DNA of 64,000 bases from an uncultured Lachnospiraceae bacterium (lineage in GTDB: Bacteria; Bacillota; Clostridia; Lachnospirales; Lachnospiraceae). Numbering within the stretch: the first letter of the stretch is position 1; the number at the start of each line of letters is the position of its first letter. The translations under genes and the position numbers were made by a program. The stretch is taken from assembly GCA_902763335.1 (NCBI GenBank), contig CACWRR010000003.1:1-64000 (forward strand), in the 5' to 3' direction. Positions 1 to 9,400 of the stretch are shown here, piece by piece. A model generated the notes under the pieces. The model was not told where the DNA came from and made no database searches. It saw nothing but the letters and a program-made list of their open reading frames with translations.

Positions 1-1137
1 CTTTGTTGCAGAAATCTTCTTAGCTGTTACTGCAAATTTAGCCTTTAATGTTCCCTTGAAGTTACCCTTACCTGTAATTGTAACTGTTGAAGAACCAACT
101 GAAGTTCTTGAAGCAGCTTTTACAGTGTAATCTGTACCCTTCTTAAGATTTGTTGTCTTACCGTTAAGTTTGATCTTAACTGTGTAGCTGGATGATGTAA
201 GTTTCTTACCTGTGTATGTCTTAGCCTTTACAGTTGCTGTAGCCTTAGCAATATCTTTCTTAGCAATTGTATATTCAACTGTAGCTGTTCCCTTGTAATT
301 TCCGGTACCATTTACTTTAACAGTATATGTTCCGGCCTTCTTAGCTGTTACGGCTTCTACTTCGTAATCTGTTCCTGCAACTAATGTATCTGTTCCGAGA
401 ACTACTGAAGCAACCTCAGGATTCTGAGTTGTTCCGTTGTATGTAGTCTTAGCTTTCTTAAGAGTTACTGTAGCTGCTGACATATCCTTCTGAACAGGTG
501 TCTCTTCGTCTACAGATGTCTTAACTGTCATGTCTTTAAGGTTAAGTGTAACTACTACGTCACATGCTTCCTTAACGTTGCAGATAAGGTTTGGATAGTC
601 TGAATCAGCAAATCCCTGTGAACCGCTGAATTTTGACTGCCAGCTGCCATTCTTAACAATCTGGTACTCATATTTACCTGCTGCAACTCCAGGAATTGTA
701 GCTGTGTAAACATTTGCATCATCCTTAGACTGTGTCATGAATGTACCTTCACCCATTGCCCATGTTCCTACTAATGTACCAAGAATCTGGTATGTATCTT
801 CTTCTGTAGGATCTGTGACAGGCTCTCCACTAGGTGTTGTACTAGGAGCTGCACTAGGCTGTGTTGTTGGAGCTGCTGTTGGCTCCGGTTTTGTTGTAGG
901 TTCTGTAGTCGGCTCTTCCGGCTTTGTAGTCGGCTCTTCCGGTTTTGTTGGATTCTCTGTAGTCGGCTCTTCCGGTTTTGCTGTTGGAGCCGGTGCTGAT
1001 GCTGATGCAGAAGCTGATGCTGATGCACCTGCAAGGTCAAAATCAGATGTAGCGTATGCTACTGCAATACTACCAACTGATAATGTAGCTGCACAAACAA
1101 CCGCAAGAACTTTTTTAGTAAATAAGTCTTTAATCAT
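1..1137 (-). CDS. Secreted modular surface protein, 3' end outside the window
   Basis: Open from an ATG at 1137 to the window edge (379 codons, no stop), so the C-terminus is missing. AGGAGG lies 9 bases upstream of the ATG. The N-terminus has a Lys-rich start, a hydrophobic stretch and an Ala-rich cleavage region, i.e. a signal peptide. An Ala-Ser stretch and repeats of PEEPTT/TKPEEPTT type follow (about residues 35-90). Next comes a beta-sandwich-like segment (about 95-185, with motifs GTWAMGEGTF and GKYEYQIVKNGSW) resembling X25/CBM-type starch-binding modules. Two or more repeats with YNGT/YTGK, GTDYEV/GTDYTV and GNYKGT/GNFKGT motifs follow, as in bacterial Ig-like surface repeats. Glycan binding at the cell surface is inferred. 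No catalytic domain is visible in this part. Confidence 0.75.
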   Translation of the reverse strand, partial: MIKDLFTKKVLAVVCAATLSVGSIAVAYATSDFDLAGASASASASASAPAPTAKPEEPTTENPTKPEEPTTKPEEPTTEPTTKPEPTAAPTTQPSAAPSTTPSGEPVTDPTEEDTYQILGTLVGTWAMGEGTFMTQSKDDANVYTATIPGVAAGKYEYQIVKNGSWQSKFSGSQGFADSDYPNLICNVKEACDVVVTLNLKDMTVKTSVDEETPVQKDMSAATVTLKKAKTTYNGTTQNPEVASVVLGTDTLVAGTDYEVEAVTAKKAGTYTVKVNGTGNYKGTATVEYTIAKKDIAKATATVKAKTYTGKKLTSSSYTVKIKLNGKTTNLKKGTDYTVKAASRTSVGSSTVTITGKGNFKGTLKAKFAVTAKKISATK

Positions 1138-1203
1138 CTTTTTTTCATCCTCCTATTAAATTGTAATTGTTTAATGTTAAAGCTTTTTCGACACTTAGTA
1201 TTC

Positions 1204-1231
1204 ATTATATCATCTGTTTTTTATTTGTCAA
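1204..1231 (-). promoter_or_regulatory. Sigma-A promoter of the secreted protein gene
   Basis: On the minus strand TTGACA (1231-1226), a 16-base spacer, then a perfect TATAAT (1209-1204). It lies about 67 bases upstream of the start codon at 1137. No hairpin separates it from the end of ribH, so read-through from the rib operon is also possible. Confidence 0.8.
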
Positions 1232-1249
1232 TGAAGTTTAATCAAAATT

Positions 1250-1711
1250 TTAGAACTCTTTGAATAAATTTACCATTTCTATAGCTGAGCATGCAACATC
1301 ATATCCTTTGTTTCCGGCTTTTGTGCCTGCTCTCTCGATTGCCTGCTCAATATTGTCTGTTGTCAGCACTCCGAATAATACAGGAACACCTGTCTCAAGT
1401 GATACTGATGCCACCCCTTTACTAACCTCTGCACATACATAATCATAATGACTTGTTGCACCTTTTATTACCGCTCCAAGACATATAACCGCATCATACT
1501 TTCCGCTCTGTGCCATCTTCTTTGCGGCAAGCGGTATCTCAAATGCCCCCGGTACATATGCCACGCTGATATCATCATCGTTTACACCATGTCTTACAAG
1601 GGCGTCCTGTGCTCCGCCAACAAGTCTGCTTACAATAAATTCATTAAATCTTGCTGCAATAATTCCTACTTTGATGTTACTTCCTATTACGTTTCCTTCA
1701 ATTTTTTTCAT
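1250..1711 (-). CDS. ribH: 6,7-dimethyl-8-ribityllumazine synthase
   Basis: Condenses 3,4-dihydroxy-2-butanone 4-phosphate with 5-amino-6-ribitylaminouracil, the penultimate step of riboflavin synthesis, in the cytoplasm. The 153-residue length is typical. RFNEF (substrate-stacking Phe), [21 protein letters not shown] (catalytic His) and FGVLTTDN are all present. It is the last gene of ribD-ribE-ribBA-ribH, 27 bases after ribBA. No terminator hairpin is evident in the 46 bases before the next promoter. The call is secure. Confidence 0.97.
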   Translation of the reverse strand: MKKIEGNVIGSNIKVGIIAARFNEFIVSRLVGGAQDALVRHGVNDDDISVAYVPGAFEIPLAAKKMAQSGKYDAVICLGAVIKGATSHYDYVCAEVSKGVASVSLETGVPVLFGVLTTDNIEQAIERAGTKAGNKGYDVACSAIEMVNLFKEF

Positions 1712-1738
1712 TTTAATTTCTCTCCATTTCTTATATTT

Positions 1739-2941
1739 TTATTTATAATTTGTCATATGTTCCATTTTGTTCTGTTTTGTCATAAGATAGAACAAATCTT
1801 CTTTTTTTGCTTTTATCTGTATCGGAACTCTTTCTTCTATTGTAATACCATATCCTGACAGTCCGGTAATCTTTTTCGGATTATTTGTCATAAGTCTGAG
1901 TTTTTTTGCACCGAGATTGTAAAGCATCTGTGCGCCTATTCCGTACTCTCTCATATCAGCAGGGAATCCAAGTTTTATATTTGCCTCGACCGTATCATAA
2001 CCCTGCTCCTGAAGTGCATAAGCCTTTATTTTGTTTATAAGACCTATTCCTCTTCCTTCCTGACGGAGGTAGATTAATATTCCGCGTTTTTCCTCAGCTA
2101 TCATTTTAAGTGCCTTGTCAAGCTGCTCACCGCAGTCACATCTGTAAGAGCCAAGAACATCTCCGGTAAAGCACTCTGAATGAACCCTGCAAAGCACCGG
2201 CTCACCGTCTGATACATCACCCATGGTAAGTGCAATGTGATGTTCTCCGTTTAACTTATTCTGGAATCCGATAATATTGAATTCCCCATATTTTGTAGGA
2301 AGCTTAGCCTCGGCAACTCTTTCAATAAGACTTTCTTTCTCAAGTCTGTATTTAATAAGATCTGCTATAGTGATAACCGTGATGCCGAATCTGTCAGCCA
2401 GTTCAATAAGCTCTGTAGTTCTCATCATTGTTCCGTCATCTCTCATTATCTCGCAGCATAGGCCGCATTCCTTAAGTCCTGCAATCCTGACAAGATCCAC
2501 AGTTGCTTCTGTGTGTCCGTCCCTCTTTAATACGCCTCCTTCTCTTGCTTCGAGCGGGAACATATGTCCCGGTCTTCTGAAATCTTCCGGTTTTGCATCA
2601 TCATCCACAACCTTCATTGCTGTCATGGAACGTTCAACAGCAGATATTCCCGTTGTCGTATCCTTATGGTCAATTGATACCGTAAATGCTGTGGAATGGT
2701 TATCCGTATTGTTATCAACCATCTGTTTCAAATCCAGCTTTTCACATAACTCCTTACTCATAGGCATACATATAAGACCTTTTCCGTGTGTAGCCATAAA
2801 GTTTACATTTTCTGTTGTGGCAAATTCTGCCGCACATATGAAGTCTCCCTCATTTTCTCTGTCAGGATCATCAATAACGAGAATTATCTTTCCGTTTCTT
2901 AAATCTTCAACTGCCTGACTTATTGTTCCTATTCCTGCCAT
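1739..2941 (-). CDS. ribBA: Bifunctional DHBP synthase / GTP cyclohydrolase II
   Basis: A 400-residue fusion that supplies both riboflavin precursors. The N-terminal half (about 1-200) is 3,4-dihydroxy-2-butanone 4-phosphate synthase, with the acidic [11 protein letters not shown] loop, [11 protein letters not shown] and the RRPGHMFPL / [12 protein letters not shown] motifs. The C-terminal half is GTP cyclohydrolase II, with [22 protein letters not shown] (zinc cysteines), RQEGRGIGL and TNNPKK. Both sets of catalytic motifs look intact, so the enzyme should be bifunctional. It lies 18 bases after ribE and 27 before ribH within the FMN-riboswitch operon. Confidence 0.97.
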   Translation of the reverse strand: MAGIGTISQAVEDLRNGKIILVIDDPDRENEGDFICAAEFATTENVNFMATHGKGLICMPMSKELCEKLDLKQMVDNNTDNHSTAFTVSIDHKDTTTGISAVERSMTAMKVVDDDAKPEDFRRPGHMFPLEAREGGVLKRDGHTEATVDLVRIAGLKECGLCCEIMRDDGTMMRTTELIELADRFGITVITIADLIKYRLEKESLIERVAEAKLPTKYGEFNIIGFQNKLNGEHHIALTMGDVSDGEPVLCRVHSECFTGDVLGSYRCDCGEQLDKALKMIAEEKRGILIYLRQEGRGIGLINKIKAYALQEQGYDTVEANIKLGFPADMREYGIGAQMLYNLGAKKLRLMTNNPKKITGLSGYGITIEERVPIQIKAKKEDLFYLMTKQNKMEHMTNYK

Positions 2942-2959
2942 GTTTCATCTTCCTTTCTA

Positions 2960-3610
2960 CTATATAAAGCCATTTTCTGCCAGAAAATCTGCTGTTATAT
3001 TGCTTGTTTTAATATTTTCTTTCTTAGGCATCATAAGTTTTTCTACATATTTACCTATAATATCACATTCAAGATTTACACTGTCCCCTACTTTCTTCAC
3101 AGCCAGATTTGTTTCTTTTCTTGTATGTGGAATGGTCGATACTTTAAAGCATGTATCATCCGTATATGCAACAGTAAGACTTATTCCGTCTATGGCAATC
3201 GAGCCTTTTTCAACTATATATCTGAGTATCTCAGCAGACGCATTTACGGTAAACCACACCGCATTATCATCCTCTGATATATCTGCTATTGTGCCAACGC
3301 CGTCAATGTGGCCTGATACTATATGACCTCCGAATCTTCCATCTGCCGCCATGGCACGTTCCAGATTCACCCTGTCACCTTTTTTCAGTCTGCCAAGTCC
3401 GCTTCTGTCCAACGTCTCATGCATCACATCAGCCGTATACCCATCCGAATGTAATGTAGTTACGGTAAGGCATACTCCATTGACTGCAATACTGTCACCT
3501 ATTTTCGTATTTTCCAATACTTTACTGCATTTTACGGATAGCACTGCCGAATTGCTCCCTCTGGTAACAGATTCTATTTCTCCCTGTTCTTCGATTATTC
3601 CGGTAAACAT
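2960..3610 (-). CDS. ribE: Riboflavin synthase alpha chain
   Basis: Dismutates two molecules of 6,7-dimethyl-8-ribityllumazine to riboflavin. The 216-residue protein has the usual internal duplication: MFTGIIEEQGEI opens the first lumazine-binding barrel, and GGHIVSGHIDGVG with a following Ser/Thr-rich strand marks the second. The C-terminal helix is present. Its start overlaps the end of ribD by 16 bases, which suggests translational coupling. Confidence 0.96.
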   Translation of the reverse strand: MFTGIIEEQGEIESVTRGSNSAVLSVKCSKVLENTKIGDSIAVNGVCLTVTTLHSDGYTADVMHETLDRSGLGRLKKGDRVNLERAMAADGRFGGHIVSGHIDGVGTIADISEDDNAVWFTVNASAEILRYIVEKGSIAIDGISLTVAYTDDTCFKVSTIPHTRKETNLAVKKVGDSVNLECDIIGKYVEKLMMPKKENIKTSNITADFLAENGFI

Positions 3611-4710
3611 TCGTCCACCTCCTTAATACTGCCTTCTATACAAATATCATTTCCAAGCATCTGTACATGCACATCCTCTGCATTTACAGCATCCTTCATA
3701 TATTCTATACCCCTGCCTTCTATCGGCGACTTTGCATCTGCGCCGCCTATAAGTTTTGGAGCTATATAAGCATATATTTTGTTTACAATGTTTTGTTCAA
3801 GTGCCGAGGCATTTAATGTTCCCCCGCCTTCTAACAATATGCTGTCAATTTTCATATCCTGTCCAAGATACTGCATAAGCCATTTCAAATCCGGTCTGCC
3901 GTTTGGGAGCGACGGTACCCTGACTACATGCACACCCTTTTCAGTTAAGTTTTTCTCCGCAGATTCATCTGCTCTATCACTGCATGCTACTATAGTCTTT
4001 ATATCACAGGCAGTCTTTACTATATTAGAATTCTCCGGTATTCTCAAACCTGAATCACATATTATTCTTACCGGATCTACGCCATCCTCTATGCGGCAGT
4101 TAAGCATAGGGTCATCTGCCAGCACTGTACCTATCCCTGCCATTATTCCGGCATATCTTTTCCTAAGATAGTGTACATGTTTTCTCGCCTCTTCGCCCGT
4201 TACCCATTTGGAATCGCCTGTAAATGCTGCGATCTTGCCATCAAGAGTCATAGCATATTTCATGGCAACAAATGGCGTCTTTTTACTGATATAATGAAAA
4301 AAGATTTCGTTCAGGGCATCACATTCTCTTTCCATAACATGTTCTATTACTTCTATGCCGTTATCCCGAAGTTTTTTATTTCCGCCACCGTCTACCAGAG
4401 GGTTCGGATCACTGCTTCCCACATATACTCTTTTTATCCCCTTTTCAATGATAATGTCGGTACATGGCGGCGTTTTTCCCTGATGACAGCATGGCTCCAA
4501 TGTAACATAAAGTTCAGCGCCTTCTGTATTCTCAGTACACCTTAAAAGTGCATTTCTTTCTGCGTGGAATTCACCATATTTCTCATGGTATCCTTCACTG
4601 ATTATTTTTCCGTCTTTTATAACTACACATCCAACCAGAGGGTTTGGATTTGTATGTCCTGCTCCAAGTTTTGCAAGCTCAATGGCTCTTTTCATGTATT
4701 TCTCGTCCAT
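3595..4710 (-). CDS. ribD: Bifunctional deaminase/reductase of riboflavin synthesis
   Basis: First gene of the rib operon, 371 residues. The N-terminal zinc deaminase domain (about 1-145) carries the HAE motif in YGEFHAERNALL and the PCCHQGKTPPC zinc cysteines. The C-terminal reductase domain follows, with AMTLDGKIA, GIMAGIGTVLADDPMLNCR and LLEGGGTLNASAL. Together they convert the pyrimidine product of GTP cyclohydrolase II by deamination, then side-chain reduction. A GGAGG-type ribosome site precedes the ATG. Expression should be switched off by FMN through the riboswitch and terminator just upstream. Confidence 0.97.
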   Translation of the reverse strand: MDEKYMKRAIELAKLGAGHTNPNPLVGCVVIKDGKIISEGYHEKYGEFHAERNALLRCTENTEGAELYVTLEPCCHQGKTPPCTDIIIEKGIKRVYVGSSDPNPLVDGGGNKKLRDNGIEVIEHVMERECDALNEIFFHYISKKTPFVAMKYAMTLDGKIAAFTGDSKWVTGEEARKHVHYLRKRYAGIMAGIGTVLADDPMLNCRIEDGVDPVRIICDSGLRIPENSNIVKTACDIKTIVACSDRADESAEKNLTEKGVHVVRVPSLPNGRPDLKWLMQYLGQDMKIDSILLEGGGTLNASALEQNIVNKIYAYIAPKLIGGADAKSPIEGRGIEYMKDAVNAEDVHVQMLGNDICIEGSIKEVDECLPE

Positions 4711-4803
4711 TTTTCTCCTCCTTTCCGAGTGACTTATTCGTGAAGAGATGTATCTGTCATAAAACTAAATCGTGACACCTGCCGGTCTTGTGCAACAAGA
4801 AAA

Positions 4804-4827
4804 CCCCGGATTTATGAAAACCCGGGG
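4804..4827 (-). terminator. Intrinsic terminator of the FMN riboswitch expression platform
   Basis: A 6-bp GC-only stem (CCCCGG/CCGGGG) with an A/T loop lies between the aptamer and ribD. On the minus strand it is followed by TTTTCTTGTT. Position and form fit a transcription-terminating switch that acts when FMN is bound. Confidence 0.85.
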
Positions 4828-4886
4828 CACTTAATTCAATATAAATATGCATGCATCTATTATTCTGCATACACAAACTATATCAA

Positions 4887-5004
4887 ACTTCTCTCATCCA
4901 GACTTTACTGTCGGCCTCGGAATTTCACCGAATCGGCAATCGTATCATATATACAACCGCTCGCGGGCTATACCGCCGGTAGGGACTTGCACCCTGCCCT
5001 GAAG
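4887..5004 (-). promoter_or_regulatory. FMN riboswitch (RFN element)
   Basis: On the minus strand the conserved RFN blocks occur in order: CTTCAGGGCAGGGTGCAAG, TCCCTACCGGCGGTATAG, AGCCCGCGAGCGG, a variable arm, GATTCGGTGAAATTCCGAGGCC, and CCGACAGTAAAGTCTGGATG. This is a full-length aptamer. It lies between a strong promoter and the ribD terminator, so FMN should repress the whole rib operon by premature termination. Confidence 0.97.
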
Positions 5005-5023
5005 TTTCATCTATTTCTCCTTT

Positions 5024-5051
5024 AGTATAATACTTTTTTCTGATTTGTAAA
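5024..5051 (-). promoter_or_regulatory. Sigma-A promoter of the rib operon
   Basis: Minus-strand TTTACA (5051-5046), 16-base spacer, TATACT (5029-5024). The predicted start falls about 15 bases before the first riboswitch helix. Confidence 0.8.
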
Positions 5052-5063
5052 GTTAAATTTTTA

Positions 5064-5429
5064 TCAATATTTACAATTTCTTCTCCTGCATCTTCTTCTG
5101 CACATTTCATTACAAAGCATTACTGACACTGCATCATTCACCATGTCCTTATCTTTACATTTTTCCACACATTTACATTCACCATGTACACGGTCACACA
5201 CTTTTACCCGAAATCTGTCCAGCATTATTCTGTCCGGATATTCATCAAACATAAGACTGCCGTCATATTCCATCATATCACACTCATCATCGACAATCTG
5301 TTGTATCTCCATCATGGTTTCAGGATACATTTTTCTCATATAAATCATATCCCTCGATTCATCATTTCTTCTTGAAAATATGTCATAATATGGATAATTC
5401 ATGTAATAATCATTATAAAACCGGTCCAT
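5064..5429 (-). CDS. Small Tyr/Met-rich, Cys-rich protein of unknown function
   Basis: A 121-residue cytoplasmic-looking protein with no signal peptide or membrane segment. The first 25 residues are rich in Tyr, Asn and Asp. The middle is acidic and Met-rich. The last 40 residues hold a cluster of cysteines among Lys and Arg (VCDRVHGECKCVEKCKDKD, then CNEMCRRRCRRRNC), suggesting metal binding or nucleic-acid contact. GAGGTG lies before the ATG. It ends 13 bases before the rib promoter. I do not recognise the family. The Tyr-rich head resembles some spore-coat-type small proteins, but that is only a resemblance. Confidence 0.65.
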   Translation of the reverse strand: MDRFYNDYYMNYPYYDIFSRRNDESRDMIYMRKMYPETMMEIQQIVDDECDMMEYDGSLMFDEYPDRIMLDRFRVKVCDRVHGECKCVEKCKDKDMVNDAVSVMLCNEMCRRRCRRRNCKY

Positions 5430-5446
5430 TTCTGCACCTCAAAATA

Positions 5447-5463
5447 AATATCGTTACGATATT
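5447..5463. promoter_or_regulatory. 17-bp perfect palindrome at the promoter of the Cys-rich gene
   Basis: AATATCGTTACGATATT is a perfect inverted repeat around one central base. It touches a minus-strand TATAAT (5466-5461), so it covers the expected transcription start and early leader of the 121-residue gene. This is the classic position for a dimeric repressor. The regulator is unknown. Confidence 0.55.
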
Positions 5464-5494
5464 ATATGCAAACGCCACTTCTGTGTTACTGCCC

Positions 5495-6247
5495 TTAATA
5501 ATCTGCCGTAATTATCGGTGCCGATATATGAAGTATTGTTGCGTTTTCATTTTCATCATAACTGAACGCAAGATTAAAATTTGTTTTTCTGCCGTCCACG
5601 CGGACTTCTCCCGGAATATACTCTGAATAACCGTATACCGTATATATATCATCTGTACATACACGGTCAGTTTCCTTTCCGCTAAGATTCCTTATAATGT
5701 CCGACGTTATTTTATTTTTCTGGGTTTTAGACAAATTTCCTGCACATTTGCCTGTATAATTTACGGATGAATTTTCATTATATCCCATCTTTTTCAATAT
5801 GCCATCCAGTTTTTCCTTATAATAAACGGCACTTTCCGGAGAACCTTCAAACTCCATTCTGGTGTATAAGTATTGTGATAATGATATCTGGCTGTTGCTT
5901 ACCTGACGTTCAACTGTTGTTAATTTTATATATGTGGAAGCAGATTTTGCCTTTTTTGATAATATAAGAGTTCTGCCCGTATCTGTGTTTTCGGATACCA
6001 TGTCATAATCACCTTTTATCCCAAGACCTTCTGCAATATTTACTAACATTTCTTTCCTTTCATCATCATTCATATACTGATTTCCAATATATATCGCTGA
6101 CTCAACGTTGCTCTCAACATCATAATACATGTCTTCATCAAGCACACGGGCCAGTGCCACCTCATCAGTATTATCAACCTTCACGAAACAGTTTATGACA
6201 ACAATGGCTGCCATTATTGCAGCTATATTTAGCAGTAATTTGTTCAT
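5495..6247 (-). CDS. ywmB: YwmB-family protein (TATA-box-binding-like fold)
   Basis: A 250-residue protein with an N-terminal hydrophobic signal/anchor (about 3-22), so probably exported. The ending, with NLAFSYDEN and HISAPIITADY, matches the conserved YwmB C-terminus. In Bacillus subtilis ywmB sits just past atpC. Here it also lies downstream of the atp operon, separated only by the large surface protein, which supports orthology. The molecular role of the family is not established. GGGAGTGAGGGAAT precedes the ATG. Confidence 0.8.
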   Translation of the reverse strand: MNKLLLNIAAIMAAIVVINCFVKVDNTDEVALARVLDEDMYYDVESNVESAIYIGNQYMNDDERKEMLVNIAEGLGIKGDYDMVSENTDTGRTLILSKKAKSASTYIKLTTVERQVSNSQISLSQYLYTRMEFEGSPESAVYYKEKLDGILKKMGYNENSSVNYTGKCAGNLSKTQKNKITSDIIRNLSGKETDRVCTDDIYTVYGYSEYIPGEVRVDGRKTNFNLAFSYDENENATILHISAPIITADY

Positions 6248-6324
6248 ATTCCCTCACTCCCTGTAATAATATTAAACAGAGTATTGACGGATATTCGTAG
6301 ATTATACTGCAATATAATAAAACA

Positions 6325-6367
6325 GACTTCCCTGCTGCTTACTGAATATGTAAGTAACAGGGAAGTC
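6325..6367. terminator. Intrinsic terminator after the large surface protein
   Basis: Inverted repeat GACTTCCCTG / CAGGGAAGTC with further pairing inside. On the minus strand it is followed by TGTTTTATTATATTG. It lies 35 bases beyond the stop of the large gene and before ywmB, so the two are probably separate transcripts. Confidence 0.8.
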
Positions 6368-6401
6368 ATTTTCATTATTGATATATTATATATTTAATAT
6401 A

Positions 6402-9400
6402 CTATTTAGCAGGTACCGTAACCGTAACTGTATATCCACAATAATATACATAGACAGTTTCTGCATTATCCTGCTTATTAGCCGATATACCGCCACCATA
6501 ACTATTAACGACATATCCGTTTCCGCCTAATACAGCCTTATTCTGTGAGTATGCGTATACATTACCATATTTAGGATTCAACGACCAAGAAATATCTTTG
6601 CCCATATCATCATAAATGGTTGCAACAATCTCACCTGCTGCCTCATCCCATTTGGCTTCAAGTGTAAATGTTGTCTTTGGTGCAAGACAAACTACATTAT
6701 TATCTGCCGGCAGGTATCTTCCATTTGTATCTGTAAGATTATATTTAACGTCTTTTACTGTAATCTTGTTTGTATATACCGAGATAACACCTGTATCATT
6801 TGTAATTGCTACAGCATCATTATCATCCAGTTCAAGGTTCAATACATTTCTGTATGTTGAATCCACTGACACATTATTAACCGTATACGTCTTGTCATCT
6901 ACTGAAGACTTAACTACAAATAATTCTTTTCTGACAGTTTCAGGTTTAATATCGCTTGTATATACTATCTTAATATAATTCTTACCATCCGAATTCTTTT
7001 CGATTCTTGTGCCAACTACATCAAAGACGGTATTCGTTGTATCTTTGTATGTAATTGTAGCAGCCGGTACACTAAGAGTTTCATTCACTTTAGCACCAAT
7101 TGTAATATCACCTGTTGTTCCAGGATCTGTTATACTAATCTTGATACGTCCATAATCGTCTGTAGTCTCTGTAGTTTCGGCTTTGTTCACAATACCCGAT
7201 AATGTGTACTGTACTTTCTTACCCTTAAGAGGATTTCCAAAGTTATCCTCAACCTGAATATAAGCTTCTGTGTCAAATCCACTGCCTACATTGATTCCGT
7301 TCGGTAATAATACATATGCCTTCATGCCGACTTCTTCCCACTGGAAACCAATAGAAAGTTTCTCGTCAATACCAGGCGTACCTACACCTGCATTCTTAAA
7401 CGTACCTACAACTTCATTTGTTACAAGATCTCTAAGTGTAAATTCAACATTTGACGCCTCTTTACTCTCATCTGTATAAGAGTCAGCCGCATTAATATGT
7501 CCTATAATCTGTGTGGAAATATTCTTTTCAGAATAAACCTTACACTGACCATTCTCAAGTTCAGCATCATCTTTGTCTGTTGTAAGTGTCATGCCTGTCT
7601 CACCAGCCTGTGTGATACCAACATTCACGTTATCAATGCTATCAACAAAAAGTCCTGTGCCGGTATCAATCTTACCTACAACTTTATATCCGAACATCCA
7701 ATTGGTTCCAACCGGTCTCTTTGCCAGCGTATCAACCAATGTTGTTCCCTTGCCATCATTATCATATGATTTGGCATTATGCTCACCATTGAGTGTAGAT
7801 GTTGTGTAGTTCTTATACTGTACAGTTGTACTTCCATTTTTTACTTCATATGGCACTCTGTCAGTAAACTCCAATCCAAGGTCAATCCAATTAATATTGC
7901 ATCTCTTGCATTCCTCGTTGTATCGTCCAACATAGAATACCACATCATAGTTTTCACATTTTGCATTTAAATCGCTCACAAATCCGGCAACATCTGATGA
8001 AGTAAAACTTATGTATGCTTTACCGTCTTTGTCAGTATTTAACGATAAATCTTTAACATTTACCTTACTATTCGTAACAAGCGAACCATTAGATAATATC
8101 TCATCTTCTCCTGAGTAAAACTTAACCGCAAGATCCGGTGTAGATAAAATCTGCTGTGTACTCTTATCCACTACCTGAGCTACCACTTTAACAGTCTGTG
8201 TTCTGATAGCGTAGAAATCCTGAATATCATCTGTTTCCTCATCTTCCGGTAACGGACTCCACTGTACTGAAGAAAATAACTCAGCACCATTAAACTCAGT
8301 AAGACTGCTGTTGCCCATCGATGATACCTTAACCGTTGCCTTAACTATCGTACTTCCTGTCTCTTTGGAATCGACGATACACTCATTTCCATCAGTCTTA
8401 ATTTCTCCGACAGTTCTGTCTGCCTCATTCTGGCTGACATTAACTGCTTCATTATAGTCATAATCCTGTTTAATCTTAATATCATTCTTGTTAGCATACA
8501 TACCATGCATGTTCTTGGTTGTAGATGATATTACATTTTCATCAATTACACCGTCATAATTGAAATCTGTAATTCCATAATAATACGGCAATGTATAGTG
8601 CGATTTATCATTTGTATCGGTACTTGTAGGATAAATCGTTCTGTCACTTATCAATGTTGCTGATGTATCATCATAATTTATCCATGTATTCTCTGTAGGA
8701 TATGAGAAAATACCGATTACTTTATCGTTCTTATCCTGTACATAGATATATGCATCACCTGTTCTTGGGAATGTAGGTACTTCATATGAGTACTTATAAT
8801 CCTTATCGAGGAATTTTGTATCACTAATATATTTCTTTGCCCAGTTATAATCCATTGTTACTAATGAATCGTACTGTTTGTCAACCTTTTCCCACTCTAC
8901 GCTGCCTATCTCATGCTCAACACCATCTGTCTTGTTAGTATTTGCATATTTTCCTTCCAGATATGTAATTTTATATCCATCATTACTGTCAAGATTCACC
9001 TGACCCTCTGATTCAAGCGATACACAAACATTCATAGGTACATTTTCCTGAACCTGAATCTGAAAATCGAAGTAATTCTTTACTGTAAGGTTAGATTTAT
9101 CTTTAACCTCTGTCTGAAGCACTGCACCACTGTCAGCATTGTATACTGTAATCTTGAGGATTGTGTACTCTGAAAGCACTACATCCTTAAAGTGTACAGT
9201 TGCTGTCTTTATACCTGCCGGAAGTTCCTTAATCCAGCATGTTGTATCATCATTTTCTTCTTCATTTGCCGTATTATATACTTCGTAGTCACCAGAATCG
9301 TAATTTATCTCTTTTGTGAAATCTCCATAATGCTGATTATCATTCTTTGCCGGAACAATAATAACCGGAGTTGCAGATAATGTTACGCTATGATCTACAG

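Noticed and set aside
737..1159. Plus-strand frame encoding Gly/Val/Ser repeats (GSVVGSSGFV-like)
   Set aside because: It is the reverse complement of the Pro/Glu/Thr repeat of the secreted protein. No ribosome site; the minus-strand gene has a signal peptide, promoter and Shine-Dalgarno.
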